Of a stretch of 64,000 bases of DNA, positions 7,492 through 15,776 are shown one piece after another. The notes below the pieces were generated by a model. The model searched no databases. It saw nothing but the letters and a program-made list of their open reading frames with translations, and was not told the DNA's origin. Source of the DNA: Planctomycetota bacterium (GTDB taxonomy: Bacteria; Planctomycetota; SZUA-567; H5-PLA8); contig JAOSKN010000001.1 of the NCBI GenBank assembly GCA_027493525.1, positions 2,666,001-2,730,000 on the forward strand, given 5' to 3'. How positions within the stretch are numbered: the stretch's first letter is position 1; the number at the start of each line of letters is the position of its first letter. Both the position numbers and the translations under genes were made by a program.

Positions 7492-10200
7492 ATGATCCAA
7501 GGCGTCCGCAAACCCGAGGAAGTACAGGGCCTGGGCGTCAGCCGGCGGCTCCTCGTCCGCATCGGCGCGCTGCTGAATAAGCGGATCGAGATCACGCCCG
7601 CCGTGCTGGAGGCGGCGCCGCAGGGCTCGCCCCGTGAAAACCTGCTGCTCGACCCGAAACTGCTGGCCGAGGCCGAGGCGCTGGACGCCGCGGGCTTCGC
7701 GAAGCTCTGCGCGGCCCACCTGCCCGATGCTCCCGACGCGCCGATCCTGCACCGGGACGACGACGGCCGCCGGGTGATCTGCCTCGCCGAGGAACTCGAG
7801 GCGCAGGGCGCCTGGAGCGCGGGCGAACCCGCCCGCTCCGCCGAACCGCCCGCGTACGAAACGACCACCGCTCTTGCGGCCGCGCCGTCCGGCGGACTGG
7901 CGCGCCACGTCCAGGGCTTGCGCGACGGCGGCGTCAGCGCGGAGGGGCTCTTCACGCGGATCGAGCTGGAGCGCCTGCGCCTGAGGCTCGTCACCGCCGC
8001 CGGCGCCGGCGACCGGATCGAGGCGCTGCGCACGCTCGCCCATGCGCCGCTGAGTCCGCAGGAGAAGGCCGAGCTGCTCTTCCGCGCGCTCGACGACCGC
8101 GATCCCTCCGTCCGCGCGGAGGCCGCCGAACTGCTCTTCGTGCTGGGCGTCGAGGACGAGCTGCGCGAGAACCTCTACGCGCTCTGCCAGGGCGAGGTCC
8201 GCGCGCGCGTGCTCGCCGCGCAGCGCCTGGCCAAGCGCCTGGGCGGCAAAGCGCCGGAACTGGAGCGCGTCGCGACCGCCGTCTGCGCGCTGGGCTCCCT
8301 GAAAGGCGAACGCACGCCCGAGCTGAACGCCGAAGTGCTGAACCTGCTCGCGCACTGCGCCTCGGCGCTGGCCCCCGAGCCGGCGCGCGTCGCCGAGCTG
8401 GTCCGCCTCAGCCTGGGCCTGCTGGGCGAGGCCACGGGGAAGGGAACCTCGTTCAAGGACTCCGACCGGATTTACCTCCCGACGCAGAAGCTCTTTCGCG
8501 CGCTCTGCAAGGACGCGCCCGGCGTCGCGATGCCGCTGCTCCTGGAGGAGCGCGACAAGACCACGCAGCCGGCCGTCGAGGCCTTCCTGCTGCAGATGCT
8601 CCTGGAGCACGTGCCCGCCGGCGACGCCAAGGAGCCCGAGGTCCTGAGGATGTGCGCGTCGTACCTCGCGCGCGACACGCAGGAAGACCGCGACAGCCGG
8701 AGCGTGGGCATGGCGCTGGTGCGGCGCGGCGAGAGCGCCCTCGCCCCGCTCGTCGACGCCTTTCCCAACGCCTCGTCCACGGCGCAGAAATACGCGCTGA
8801 ACCTGCTCGACCAGATCCTCCGCTTCAGCCCGGCCTCGCGGGAGAGCAAGGAGCGCGCCGCGGAAGTCGCCTTGAAGGCCACCGACAGCACGCAGCGCAG
8901 CGTGCGCATGGCCGCGATGGTCTGCCGCTATGTCGTCGATCCGGAGATTTCCGAGGCGCTGCGCGGGAAGCTGGCCGAGGCGTTCCTCTCCAACATCTTC
9001 GATTTCGGGTTCCCGACCGACCGCGAGATCGCGGAAGACACCGTGAGCATGCTGGGGCTGCCCGCGCTGGGTCCGCTGGCGAAGCGCCTGGCCGCGGAGC
9101 GCCCCGACGAGGTCCGCGCGCAAGCCGTGCGCATCCTGGGCCAGTTGGCGCTCGAATTGAAGCCCCGCCATGGCGAGATGACCAACGCCTCGCGGGAGCT
9201 GACCGACGCGCTGCGCCGGCTCCAGGCCCTGGCCGCGGAGCCCGACTTCCCGCACCGCGAGGCGCTCTTCACGTCCATGGGCAAGATCGCGGCCTCGCCG
9301 GCCGCCAGCAAGCAGGCCGGGCAGATCGTCACGCGCACGCTCTTGCAGTCGGTGAAGGCCGACCTGGAGCTGAAGCGCCTCGACGCCCTGGAGGGCCTGA
9401 CTTGGCTGGCCGCCTCCCGCCGCGCCGACCCGGAACTCGTCGTCACCGTCACCGGACTGCTGCGCCGCGTGGTCGACCAGATTCAGGCGGAGATTCAGTC
9501 GCAATCCTTCGAGGTCGATGGCGAGTCGGTCATCGAAATTTCGCAAGAACGCGGGCTGGTAGAGGTGCTCCCCGTCGCGCTGAAGGGCATCGCGCGGATC
9601 GCCGTCTCGCGCAACTGCCCGCCGGCGGTCGTGAAGGAGGAGCTCGACCTGCTGATCGAGCGCTGGAAACGGATCTGCGCCGGCGATCTGGTCTGGGGCC
9701 CGGGCAACCAGATCCTGATCGTGCACGCGCTGAAGGAGATCGGCTGCCACGACGGCTTGCGCGACGAGTGGCGCATGCTGATCCTGAAGGCCCTCGCCCC
9801 GCGCCTGGACCACCCCCCGGTCATGTCCGCCATCGCGCAGATTCTCCACGCCAGCGACGCCCCGGCCAGCGCCGCCGCGGCGCTCACCGTCGGCCAGGCG
9901 ATCCTCGACCACCGCCGCCTCGACGGGCAATACGACAGCGAAGACCGCCCGGAGATCCTCAAGGCGCTCTGCCTGATCGTCTGCCGCAAGCACCTCGGCG
10001 CCGCCGATGCCGCCAACCGGGCCAAGGCGACTCGTTACCGCGATACGGTCATCGACGACCTCTTCAAGGGCGCGCAGGACCTCGTTCGCGGCGCGTACCA
10101 GAACCTCGTCGCGCTGCGCGACGCGAAGGTCCTGCCCGAGGCGCTGCAGAAGAAACTGGAAGAGCGGCTGGCGCAGTACGGGGCGCTGCAGAAGTACTAA
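7492..10200 (+). CDS. Large HEAT-repeat protein
   Basis: About 902 residues, almost wholly helical, with repeated HEAT/armadillo-type pairs such as 'DRDPSVRAEAAELLFVLG', 'PLSPQEKAELLFRAL' and 'TDSTQRSVRMAAMVCRYV', which build an alpha-solenoid for protein binding. The first 130 residues differ and contain short beta-prone stretches, possibly a small regulatory domain. No signal peptide or membrane helix, so probably cytoplasmic. The ATG at 7492 is chosen; the open frame reaches an upstream TTG at 7468 and a G-rich site precedes both. A scaffold role is inferred from fold only; no catalytic motif was seen. A 942-codon antisense frame over the same DNA is a GC-bias shadow. Confidence 0.8.
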   Translation: MIQGVRKPEEVQGLGVSRRLLVRIGALLNKRIEITPAVLEAAPQGSPRENLLLDPKLLAEAEALDAAGFAKLCAAHLPDAPDAPILHRDDDGRRVICLAEELEAQGAWSAGEPARSAEPPAYETTTALAAAPSGGLARHVQGLRDGGVSAEGLFTRIELERLRLRLVTAAGAGDRIEALRTLAHAPLSPQEKAELLFRALDDRDPSVRAEAAELLFVLGVEDELRENLYALCQGEVRARVLAAQRLAKRLGGKAPELERVATAVCALGSLKGERTPELNAEVLNLLAHCASALAPEPARVAELVRLSLGLLGEATGKGTSFKDSDRIYLPTQKLFRALCKDAPGVAMPLLLEERDKTTQPAVEAFLLQMLLEHVPAGDAKEPEVLRMCASYLARDTQEDRDSRSVGMALVRRGESALAPLVDAFPNASSTAQKYALNLLDQILRFSPASRESKERAAEVALKATDSTQRSVRMAAMVCRYVVDPEISEALRGKLAEAFLSNIFDFGFPTDREIAEDTVSMLGLPALGPLAKRLAAERPDEVRAQAVRILGQLALELKPRHGEMTNASRELTDALRRLQALAAEPDFPHREALFTSMGKIAASPAASKQAGQIVTRTLLQSVKADLELKRLDALEGLTWLAASRRADPELVVTVTGLLRRVVDQIQAEIQSQSFEVDGESVIEISQERGLVEVLPVALKGIARIAVSRNCPPAVVKEELDLLIERWKRICAGDLVWGPGNQILIVHALKEIGCHDGLRDEWRMLILKALAPRLDHPPVMSAIAQILHASDAPASAAAALTVGQAILDHRRLDGQYDSEDRPEILKALCLIVCRKHLGAADAANRAKATRYRDTVIDDLFKGAQDLVRGAYQNLVALRDAKVLPEALQKKLEERLAQYGALQKY

Positions 10201-10255
10201 CAGCGGCAATCCATTGCGGTCCAGCGGCCTTCATGCCCTTTGCGCGGGCGTGCGG

Positions 10256-10588
10256 TCATTCCTTCGAAACGCATCTGCTGTCATCCCACACGTTCCAGCT
10301 GGGCTTGTAGCAATATCTGCAAACCGTACAGACCAGGACGTTCTTGTCGCATGGCGGCACGCAGCCGCCTACCGGCCAGTACTCCAGATTCGCTTCTGCT
10401 CTCATCGATTCCTCGGATGCAACGTGAAGGTTCCGCAGGCGCACCGGCACGACCTTCAAGTTCGCGTGTCGGTTGGGGCAGCAGGTTACGACGTCGGTGC
10501 GCGGAGGCAAGTAGCGCGGCGGATATGCCGAACCGTTGCAGGCCGCGAGCGTAAACAGGAGCAGGCCGACCAATAAGATACTGCGCAT
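10256..10588 (-). CDS. Small cysteine-rich lipoprotein
   Basis: A 110-residue protein starting at ATG 10588, with a lipoprotein signal whose lipobox LAAC places the lipidated Cys at residue 17. The mature part has eight further Cys, including CVPPC and CTVCRYC clusters, suggesting disulfides or metal binding. An in-frame TTG at 10603 is a weaker start. GC content is lower than in the preceding HEAT gene, which marks the approach to the accessory island. No family recognised. Confidence 0.55.
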   Translation of the reverse strand: MRSILLVGLLLFTLAACNGSAYPPRYLPPRTDVVTCCPNRHANLKVVPVRLRNLHVASEESMRAEANLEYWPVGGCVPPCDKNVLVCTVCRYCYKPSWNVWDDSRCVSKE

Positions 10589-10707
10589 GTCATCAAGTTC
10601 CAAAACATACGAAAGAATATTCAGTCTATACCATCCTGCTCAGGCCTGCACGCCTGCACCTTGAAGAATTCTTAGCCGCAGCCGTCACATAAATAGAGAG
10701 AAAGGCG

Positions 10708-10965
10708 ATGAGTATGTGCACCTATGCGTGACTATCGACAAACGCGTTGCTGGCGCTTGCTCCGTCGCAGGTTGAAAACTAGATCTTCATCACGCCGCTG
10801 TACGGCGGCGTGGTGCTGGTCAGCCTCGTGTTGGCTGCGCGTTCGATCTTCGCCGGCACTGGGGCCCGCGCTCGGCTCGGCTCGAATCCCCACGTCAGCG
10901 CGCGGCTGAGCGTGGGCTCCTTTCGCGGGCTGCCCCGAGCGAAGGCTTACTCTGGCCGAAAATAA
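10708..10965 (+). pseudogene. Degenerate copy of the small membrane protein encoded at 59389-59646
   Basis: This stretch aligns without gaps to the intact gene at 59389-59646, including about 50 bases upstream and about 25 downstream. The reading frame has the same 86-codon length, but two Trp codons are stops here: codon 8 is TGA (10729-10731) and codon 25 is TAG (10780-10782). Both are single G-to-A changes from TGG. The remaining frame preserves the 'LYGGVVLV' membrane helix and the basic tail. It is best read as a duplicated gene copy killed by nonsense mutations next to the island edge. Confidence 0.8.
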
Positions 10966-11151
10966 CAGGCGGAACACCGCCGGCGCCTAGTGTCCCTTGC
11001 CTCTTATTCTTGTGTGTTGCGTCGGTTTTTTTGCCGTGCCCTGCGCTGCGCTTCGTTTGCGTATCTTCTCGATACGCCGCTACTTCACGCGCCTGGGTCA
11101 CGGCCAAAACTCATCTCCGCAACTTACAAACCTGAGAGGCAAGGAGCACTA

Positions 11152-12373
11152 TTGCCCCTTGACCATCAGAATTGTGGGTAAAGATGCTTCAGCTTGATCC
11201 GTGCTGTTTCGCTGGTAAAGCGCCAATCGACGCCTTTCTGGTCAGCATTCCGCTGCCGCTCCCACTCGGCGGTCTCCCGCCGCACCGTTTCAAGGTCGCC
11301 CAGCCGCCGGTTCAGGCACTGGTTCGCCAGCACACTGAGTTCGCATTCTGCGATCTTCAACCAACTCCCATGCTTGGGCGTGTAGTGAATCTCCAGCCGC
11401 GAGGCAAGACGCCTTGCTTCCTCCGCCGGAAAGGCTTCGTAGAACGATGCGGCCTTGTGCGTATTGAGGTTATCCATCACTACCAGCACCTTCTCCGCTC
11501 CGGCAAAATCCTCGTCGAGAAGCGTCCGCATTTCCTCAGCCCAATCCACAGCGGTCTTCCGTTCTCGCACCGACGCTTTGCGCCATCCCCCCAGCGGTTC
11601 GGTAAAAGAAAATGTACCGCGGTGCCGTTGCGCTCGTATTCGTAATCGAAACGTGCCGGCTTCCCCGGCTCCGGCGGCAGCGACTTGCGCGTCTCCTTCA
11701 AAAGCTGCATGGGCCGCTCATCCATGCAGACCAATGGATACCGGGCGTCGTAAGGGCGCGTGTACAAGTCGAGAATCTCTTCCATCTGCGCTACGAATTC
11801 ACTCAAACATCCAGACGGAATCACCCAGCCTTTGCAGCGATGAGGTCGCAGCCTGTTTTTTTCAGCGCCCGCTGCACCGTACGGTATGAGACAGCTTCTA
11901 CGATGTTGAGTTCCACGAGTTTGTTCGCCAATAACTCCAGCGTCCAGCGAGACCGTCCCTCCGGTGCGTCGCTGCAAGCCAGCGCGATCAGGTGCGCTTC
12001 AACCTTGCCGTCGAGAATCTTCTCGCGCGCGGGCAAGGCGCGCTTCTTGCGTTCCAAGGCCGCCTCCAATCCTTCTTCGACAAACCGCTGGCGGATGTTG
12101 CGCGCCGTATTGGCGTGGCAGCGAAACGCTTCGGCGCACCGCTCATCCTTCCAATTCGGGCCATCGGCATCGGCCTGCAGCAGAAGGTGCGCGTGCCTGA
12201 TCCTGTACGCGGCGGCCTTGCCCGTACGGACCAAATCCTCCAGCTTCTTACGTTCCTCAGCCGTTAACCGGACGACATACTTCTTGTTCATGGCAGCCTC
12301 CAGACGGGACCTGCCCCCCGCTGGAGGTATCGGCCATGCGCTACAACTGCTAAAGTTGAAGGTCAAGGGGCAC
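11152..12373 (-). mobile_element. IS630-family insertion sequence, copy 1 (inactivated)
   Basis: Element bounded by inverted ends that share TGCCCCTTGACC and flanked by TA on both sides (11150-11151 and 12374-12375), the target and duplication expected for the IS630/Tc1 group. It is nearly identical to copy 2 at 22742-23964 and lies in the same orientation. It is one base shorter, because of a missing A near 11603 in the DDE-domain frame. Its right end joins the coding frame of the ArdC-like gene, whose 5' half is absent. Confidence 0.92.
11166..12291 (-). pseudogene. IS630-family transposase, frameshifted
   Basis: Two reading frames normally joined by a -1 slip encode the transposase. The first (ATG at 12291) carries the helix-turn-helix part and ends at 11821. 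The second carries the DDE nuclease with 'VCMDE', 'VVMDNLNTH' and 'AECEL'. The slippery run of seven T on the plus strand (A7 in the mRNA) is at 11856-11862. In this copy an extra deletion near 11603 (four A instead of five) breaks the DDE frame, and Asn before the catalytic 'IAE' is changed to Lys. The product is therefore expected to be truncated and inactive; it could be trans-mobilised by copy 2. Confidence 0.85.
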
Positions 12374-12440
12374 TAGCCTTTCGTCCACGAACGCCGAAGC
12401 CACCGACACGCCACAGCGGATCCTCTCCGGCTTTCTGGCC

Positions 12441-12944
12441 GTGCCGGTCTTTCGCTACGAGGACACCGAGGGCGACCCGCTCCAGACGAACCTGGAGCCC
12501 ATCGAGCCGCCGCCGCTCATGGAAGTGGCCAAGGCGTGGGGCCTGCGCGTCCGCTACATGGGCCGCACCAGCCCCTACCTGGGACTCTACCGGCATCGCT
12601 TCGAGGACCACCCCGCCGAGATCCTACTGGCGACCCATGAAGAACAAGTCTTCTTCCACGAACTCGCTCACGCGGCCCAATGGCGCGTCTGGACCGACCC
12701 CGACAATTGCAACAAGCTGCGCTTGGAGGTGACCGCCGAACTGGCTTCGTGCGTCCTGGCCCGTCTCTACGGCCGCCAAGACCCCAATGAAGGCAGCACT
12801 TACGAGTACATCTGCCATTACTGCGAGCAGGAACGAAAGGACCTGCCCCGAACCCTCTGGGCGCTCGTCTCCGATACCGAGAAGCTCCTCCGCGCCATCA
12901 TCGACACCCAGGAAACCCTTGCGCGAGAAGAGGTGCACGCATGA
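12441..12944 (+). CDS. ArdC-like zincin domain protein, 5'-truncated by IS630
   Basis: The ORF from GTG 12441 gives 167 residues with the metalloprotease signature 'FFHELAHAAQ' followed by 'EVTAELASCVLA', the zincin half of ArdC-type antirestriction proteins. The frame is open further upstream to the IS boundary at about 12375 and reads through 'RILSGFLAVPVFRYEDTEGDPL', which matches the end of the ArdC ssDNA-binding domain. The rest of that domain is missing on the other side of the insertion sequence. The gene is thus a remnant, although the protease part could still be made from an internal start. Its last four bases overlap the nuclease gene start (ATGA), showing original co-translation. 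ArdC proteins protect incoming DNA during conjugation. Confidence 0.75.
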   Translation: MPVFRYEDTEGDPLQTNLEPIEPPPLMEVAKAWGLRVRYMGRTSPYLGLYRHRFEDHPAEILLATHEEQVFFHELAHAAQWRVWTDPDNCNKLRLEVTAELASCVLARLYGRQDPNEGSTYEYICHYCEQERKDLPRTLWALVSDTEKLLRAIIDTQETLAREEVHA

Positions 12945-13777
12945 CGCAGCCCGCCCCGAATCCCTCGCCCGTGACCATGTGGAGCGCGTCGAGTTGGGCG
13001 ACTTGGAAGATGTGTCCGTTCAAGTGGAAGCTCAAGGCGGAGAAGTGGGGCCGCCCGCGCTCAAAAACCGATACGCGCATGGCCGTCCACGCCATGCCCG
13101 GCTTGGTTGTGGACCGGCTCTTCGAGCTCTGGCTCCACCGCCGGGAGTTTCAGGACTTCGCGTGGCTGGAAGCCAACTTCTCGATGGTCTGGAACCTCGT
13201 GGAGAGCCGGCAGAAGCCCAAGTGGCAGCACGAGGCGGAAACGGCCTACGTGCAGCGCCAGACGTGGCGCTCGGTGGGCATCCTGTTCGACCTGCTCCAC
13301 AAGCACCGGCTCTTGAACGCGGAGATGGGCATTCAGACCGACTACCACGAGGAGATCGCCACCGGCATCTCCATTGCCGGCGCGATTGACCTGTGGACGA
13401 TCCTCCCGAACGGGAAGCTCCTCGTCGTGGACTTCAAGAACGCCGGCTCTAATTCCAGGCGCTCGGTAGACCAACTGCATTTTGGCGCGTTGGCGCTAGG
13501 TAGGCTCTTGGGGCGCGAGCCGGACGAGGCGGCCTACGTCTGCTTTCACCCGCAGTGCGCGGGTTACCGGAAGGTGATCCTGCGCGACTGCGACCGGAAG
13601 AAGCTCCTGGCACGTTTGGCACGAGCGACCGAGGCGCGTAAGGCCGGAACCTGTCCCGCGAAGTACTCAGCCTTCAGTTGTCCTCGCTGGTGTGAGGTGC
13701 GGTTTGCGTGTCCGACCTTCCTCGCGCGGATCAAAAGTAAAAATTCTTCTGCTGAGCAGAGGGCCTCAGGCGGGTGA
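12941..13777 (+). CDS. PD-(D/E)XK superfamily nuclease with cysteine cluster (Cas4/RecB-like)
   Basis: 278 residues. 'SASSWATWKMCPFKWKLK' at 15-32 is the usual N-terminal signature of PDDEXK_1/RecB-type nucleases. The catalytic core is 'GAIDLW' (Asp150) followed by 'LVVDFKNAG' (Asp164, Lys166), then a QxxxG-like helix 'DQLHFGALALG'. One early Cys (25) and a C-terminal group in 'CP...FSCPRWCEVRFACP' resemble the Fe-S cluster ligands of AddB and Cas4. Such enzymes process DNA ends in phages, plasmids and recombination modules. It overlaps the ArdC-like gene and precedes the excisionase-like gene and integrase, so a mobile-element DNA-processing role is likely. No cas1 or cas2 or CRISPR repeats are present. 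Confidence 0.8.
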   Translation: MTQPAPNPSPVTMWSASSWATWKMCPFKWKLKAEKWGRPRSKTDTRMAVHAMPGLVVDRLFELWLHRREFQDFAWLEANFSMVWNLVESRQKPKWQHEAETAYVQRQTWRSVGILFDLLHKHRLLNAEMGIQTDYHEEIATGISIAGAIDLWTILPNGKLLVVDFKNAGSNSRRSVDQLHFGALALGRLLGREPDEAAYVCFHPQCAGYRKVILRDCDRKKLLARLARATEARKAGTCPAKYSAFSCPRWCEVRFACPTFLARIKSKNSSAEQRASGG

Positions 13778-13897
13778 GGTTATGAGAATGAGGGTAGGCA
13801 GACGGACCGCATGAGAGGCCGACTTCCTGACCATTGCCAATCTCATAAACCGCAAGCTCACACCTCACAACTCTTCCCACGCATGCGATTTGTAGAA

Positions 13898-13948
13898 ATG
13901 GAGGTCTTGATTTCCTCATAAAATTCGAGCTAAATATGGAGGTCTTTG
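13898..13948 (+). promoter_or_regulatory. Candidate promoter with a 13-bp direct repeat before the AlpA-like gene
   Basis: TTGATT (13907-13912) and TAAATA (13931-13936), spaced 18 bases, could be -35 and -10 boxes. The sequence ATGGAGGTCTT occurs at 13898 and again at 13936, which may be repeated binding sites for the encoded HTH protein. Confidence 0.35.
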
Positions 13949-13980
13949 AGAACCGCCCAATGGGCGAAGGAGTGAAGCGA

Positions 13981-14172
13981 ATGATGCCAGAACCGATCCT
14001 GCTTTCGGTCAGACAGGTGGCAGCCCTTCTGGGCGTGTCAGTGCGCACTGTTTACCAGCGCGTTTCCAAAGGCGAGCTTCCGCCGCCCATCCGGATTGGA
14101 CGCTCGGTCCGCTGGCATCGCCCAACCTTGGAACGTTTTCTCGAGGATCAGCAGAAGAGGATGGCCTCCTAG
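13981..14172 (+). CDS. AlpA/excisionase-type helix-turn-helix DNA-binding protein
   Basis: A 63-residue protein containing the MerR-like winged helix 'LLSVRQVAALLGVSVRTVYQRVSKGELPPPIRIGRSVRW', typical of AlpA and phage excisionase families that bind attachment-site or promoter DNA. AAGGAG at 13967-13972 sits eight bases before ATG 13981, so this start is favoured over in-frame upstream starts at 13936 and 13960. It lies directly before the integrase gene with only 13 bases between stop and start, an arrangement common for xis-int modules. Likely roles are directing excision or controlling integrase expression. Confidence 0.75.
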   Translation: MMPEPILLSVRQVAALLGVSVRTVYQRVSKGELPPPIRIGRSVRWHRPTLERFLEDQQKRMAS

Positions 14173-14185
14173 AAAGAAGGTTATC

Positions 14186-15646
14186 ATGGCCCTACGCACA
14201 CCTGGCACAGGTGCCGTCTACCGCCGATTTCACATGAAAAACGGCAAGCGGGTGCCCTATCCCCGCTGGTCGTATTACTACATTGACGCACAAGGTCGTC
14301 GGCATGACAAGACTGGCTACACCGACAAAGCGGCGACCGAGGAGAAGCTTCGCGAGGTTCTTCGTCGCGTGGCGCGGCAGAAAGTGGGCCTGGCCGTCCC
14401 GAACGAGGAAGACCTGCACGTCCCACTCAAGCAGCACCTCGAAGCGTTCCTGGTTGATAAGGAAGCGGATGGAATCACGGCCACGCACATTCAGCTGCTC
14501 CGCACGCGCATAACCGTCATGTTGGACGGTACCAAGGCCGAGGTATTTGCCGACCTCACCGAATCGAGCGTAAAGCAGTTCTTGCTACATGGCACCAAGG
14601 CCAAAGGGTGGAGCAAGAAAACTCGTAATGAGTACACCGCTGTCACCAAACAATTCTGCGCCTGGCTGTGTCGTCGCTTCAAGTGGACCGATCCTCTGCA
14701 GGGCCTGTCTCGACTCAAGGGTCAGGACGACATCCGCGTTCGGCGCTTCGCGCTTACCGAAACACAGTTGGGTGCCCTGTTGAACGCAGCACGTGAGCGC
14801 GGCGTCCAGAATTACCTTGCGTGTCATGCCACCGCCAAGCCTGCCACCTTCGAACGACTGCGCCTGCAAGGCCAAGAACGCGAACTCGCCTATCGGCTGG
14901 GCAGCATGCTGGGCCTGCGGTTTAATGAGATCAAGACGCTGAGCTGGGGCTGCCTGAATTTGGATGCTTCCCCGCCTACCTGCGCCTTACGGCCCGAAAA
15001 CACCAAGGCGCGAAGACAGGACCTCGTGCCCATCGTGTTTGATGAACTGGTCCAGGCCCTGCGCCAATGGAAGGCGCTGTGTACCAAGCAGCTTGGACGA
15101 GCGCCAAGCGACGCCGAGCGCGTGGTTCATGTCCCCCGGCACCTACCCGGCGACCAGTTCTCGAAGGACTGCGTGTATGCGAACATCGCCCGAGAGAACG
15201 AGCGTGGCGAGAAGCTCGACTTCTACGCGGCCACGCGCCACACCTACTGCACGATGCTGGGGCGCTTACGACTTTCACCGCACCGCCTGCAGCGGCTGAT
15301 GCGACACACCGACCTCAAAACCACCTCGAAGTATCTGCACTTGGAACTCGAGGACATGGTCATCGAGCCCGGCCTCTTGCCAACCATAAACCCGCAGCCC
15401 CCAACCCCCGAAATTGCCAACCTAATGCCAACACAAACACGCGTTTTGGAGCAGGTCGAAGCAACTCCGCGCACTCCTGATGCGTCATTGAAGGACCTTG
15501 AGCAGGCCATGACCGAGGCCTTAAGTGGTGCTGGCGTGCAAGATAACGCAACGCCGGAACACGCGGAGCGTGAGCTGGCGGTGGCCCTGCGGGTTGTGGA
15601 GAGTTGGTGGAGGCGGCGGGAATCGAAAGCCTTCACAAACACATAG
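14186..15646 (+). CDS. Tyrosine site-specific recombinase (integrase)
   Basis: 486 residues from ATG 14186 (AAGAAGG just upstream). The N-terminal half contains an arm-binding region and a SAM-like core-binding domain ('LHVPLKQHLEAFLVDKEADG'). The catalytic domain shows the first Arg in 'LGLRFNEIKTLSW', the second Arg in 'ATRHTYCTML' and the final part 'LMRHTDLKTTSKYLHL' with the His and the Tyr nucleophile. In the HxxR box the usual His appears as Tyr ('DFYAATRHT'), a tolerated variation in this superfamily. A 70-residue tail follows the nucleophile. Context with the excisionase-like gene indicates an integrative element; no tRNA or clear attachment repeats were found nearby. Confidence 0.88.
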   Translation: MALRTPGTGAVYRRFHMKNGKRVPYPRWSYYYIDAQGRRHDKTGYTDKAATEEKLREVLRRVARQKVGLAVPNEEDLHVPLKQHLEAFLVDKEADGITATHIQLLRTRITVMLDGTKAEVFADLTESSVKQFLLHGTKAKGWSKKTRNEYTAVTKQFCAWLCRRFKWTDPLQGLSRLKGQDDIRVRRFALTETQLGALLNAARERGVQNYLACHATAKPATFERLRLQGQERELAYRLGSMLGLRFNEIKTLSWGCLNLDASPPTCALRPENTKARRQDLVPIVFDELVQALRQWKALCTKQLGRAPSDAERVVHVPRHLPGDQFSKDCVYANIARENERGEKLDFYAATRHTYCTMLGRLRLSPHRLQRLMRHTDLKTTSKYLHLELEDMVIEPGLLPTINPQPPTPEIANLMPTQTRVLEQVEATPRTPDASLKDLEQAMTEALSGAGVQDNATPEHAERELAVALRVVESWWRRRESKAFTNT

Positions 15647-15776
15647 ATGCCTTGCCACGCAATACGTTAGATGATTTCAAAATGGCGGGGTGCACGCTCT
15701 GGGCGCGCTAAGTCATGTTTTTCAGGCTGTTCGCCTCGTCTAAACGGCAGTGTCGTCGGTCTGTCTTCACTGAACC

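Noticed and set aside
7381..10209. A 942-codon minus-strand frame opposite the HEAT gene
   Set aside because: It mirrors a GC-rich coding gene, has Arg/Ala/Gly-dominated composition and no domain; the plus-strand protein is clearly HEAT-like.
10708..10965. Possible UGA-as-Trp recoding in the small-protein copy
   Set aside because: The second stop is TAG, and the intact copy uses TGG at both places, so nonsense mutation explains it better.
10966..11149. Short ORFs on both strands between the pseudogene and IS630 copy 1
   Set aside because: Low complexity, no ribosome sites, no protein-like composition; the missing N-terminal half of the ArdC gene is not found here either.
12941..13777. A CRISPR-associated Cas4
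   Set aside because: No repeat array, cas1 or cas2 is present, and the gene sits in an ArdC/xis/int setting.
15647..15776. Attachment site or tRNA beside the integrase
   Set aside because: No tRNA cloverleaf or T-loop signature and no direct repeat pair could be found in this short stretch.
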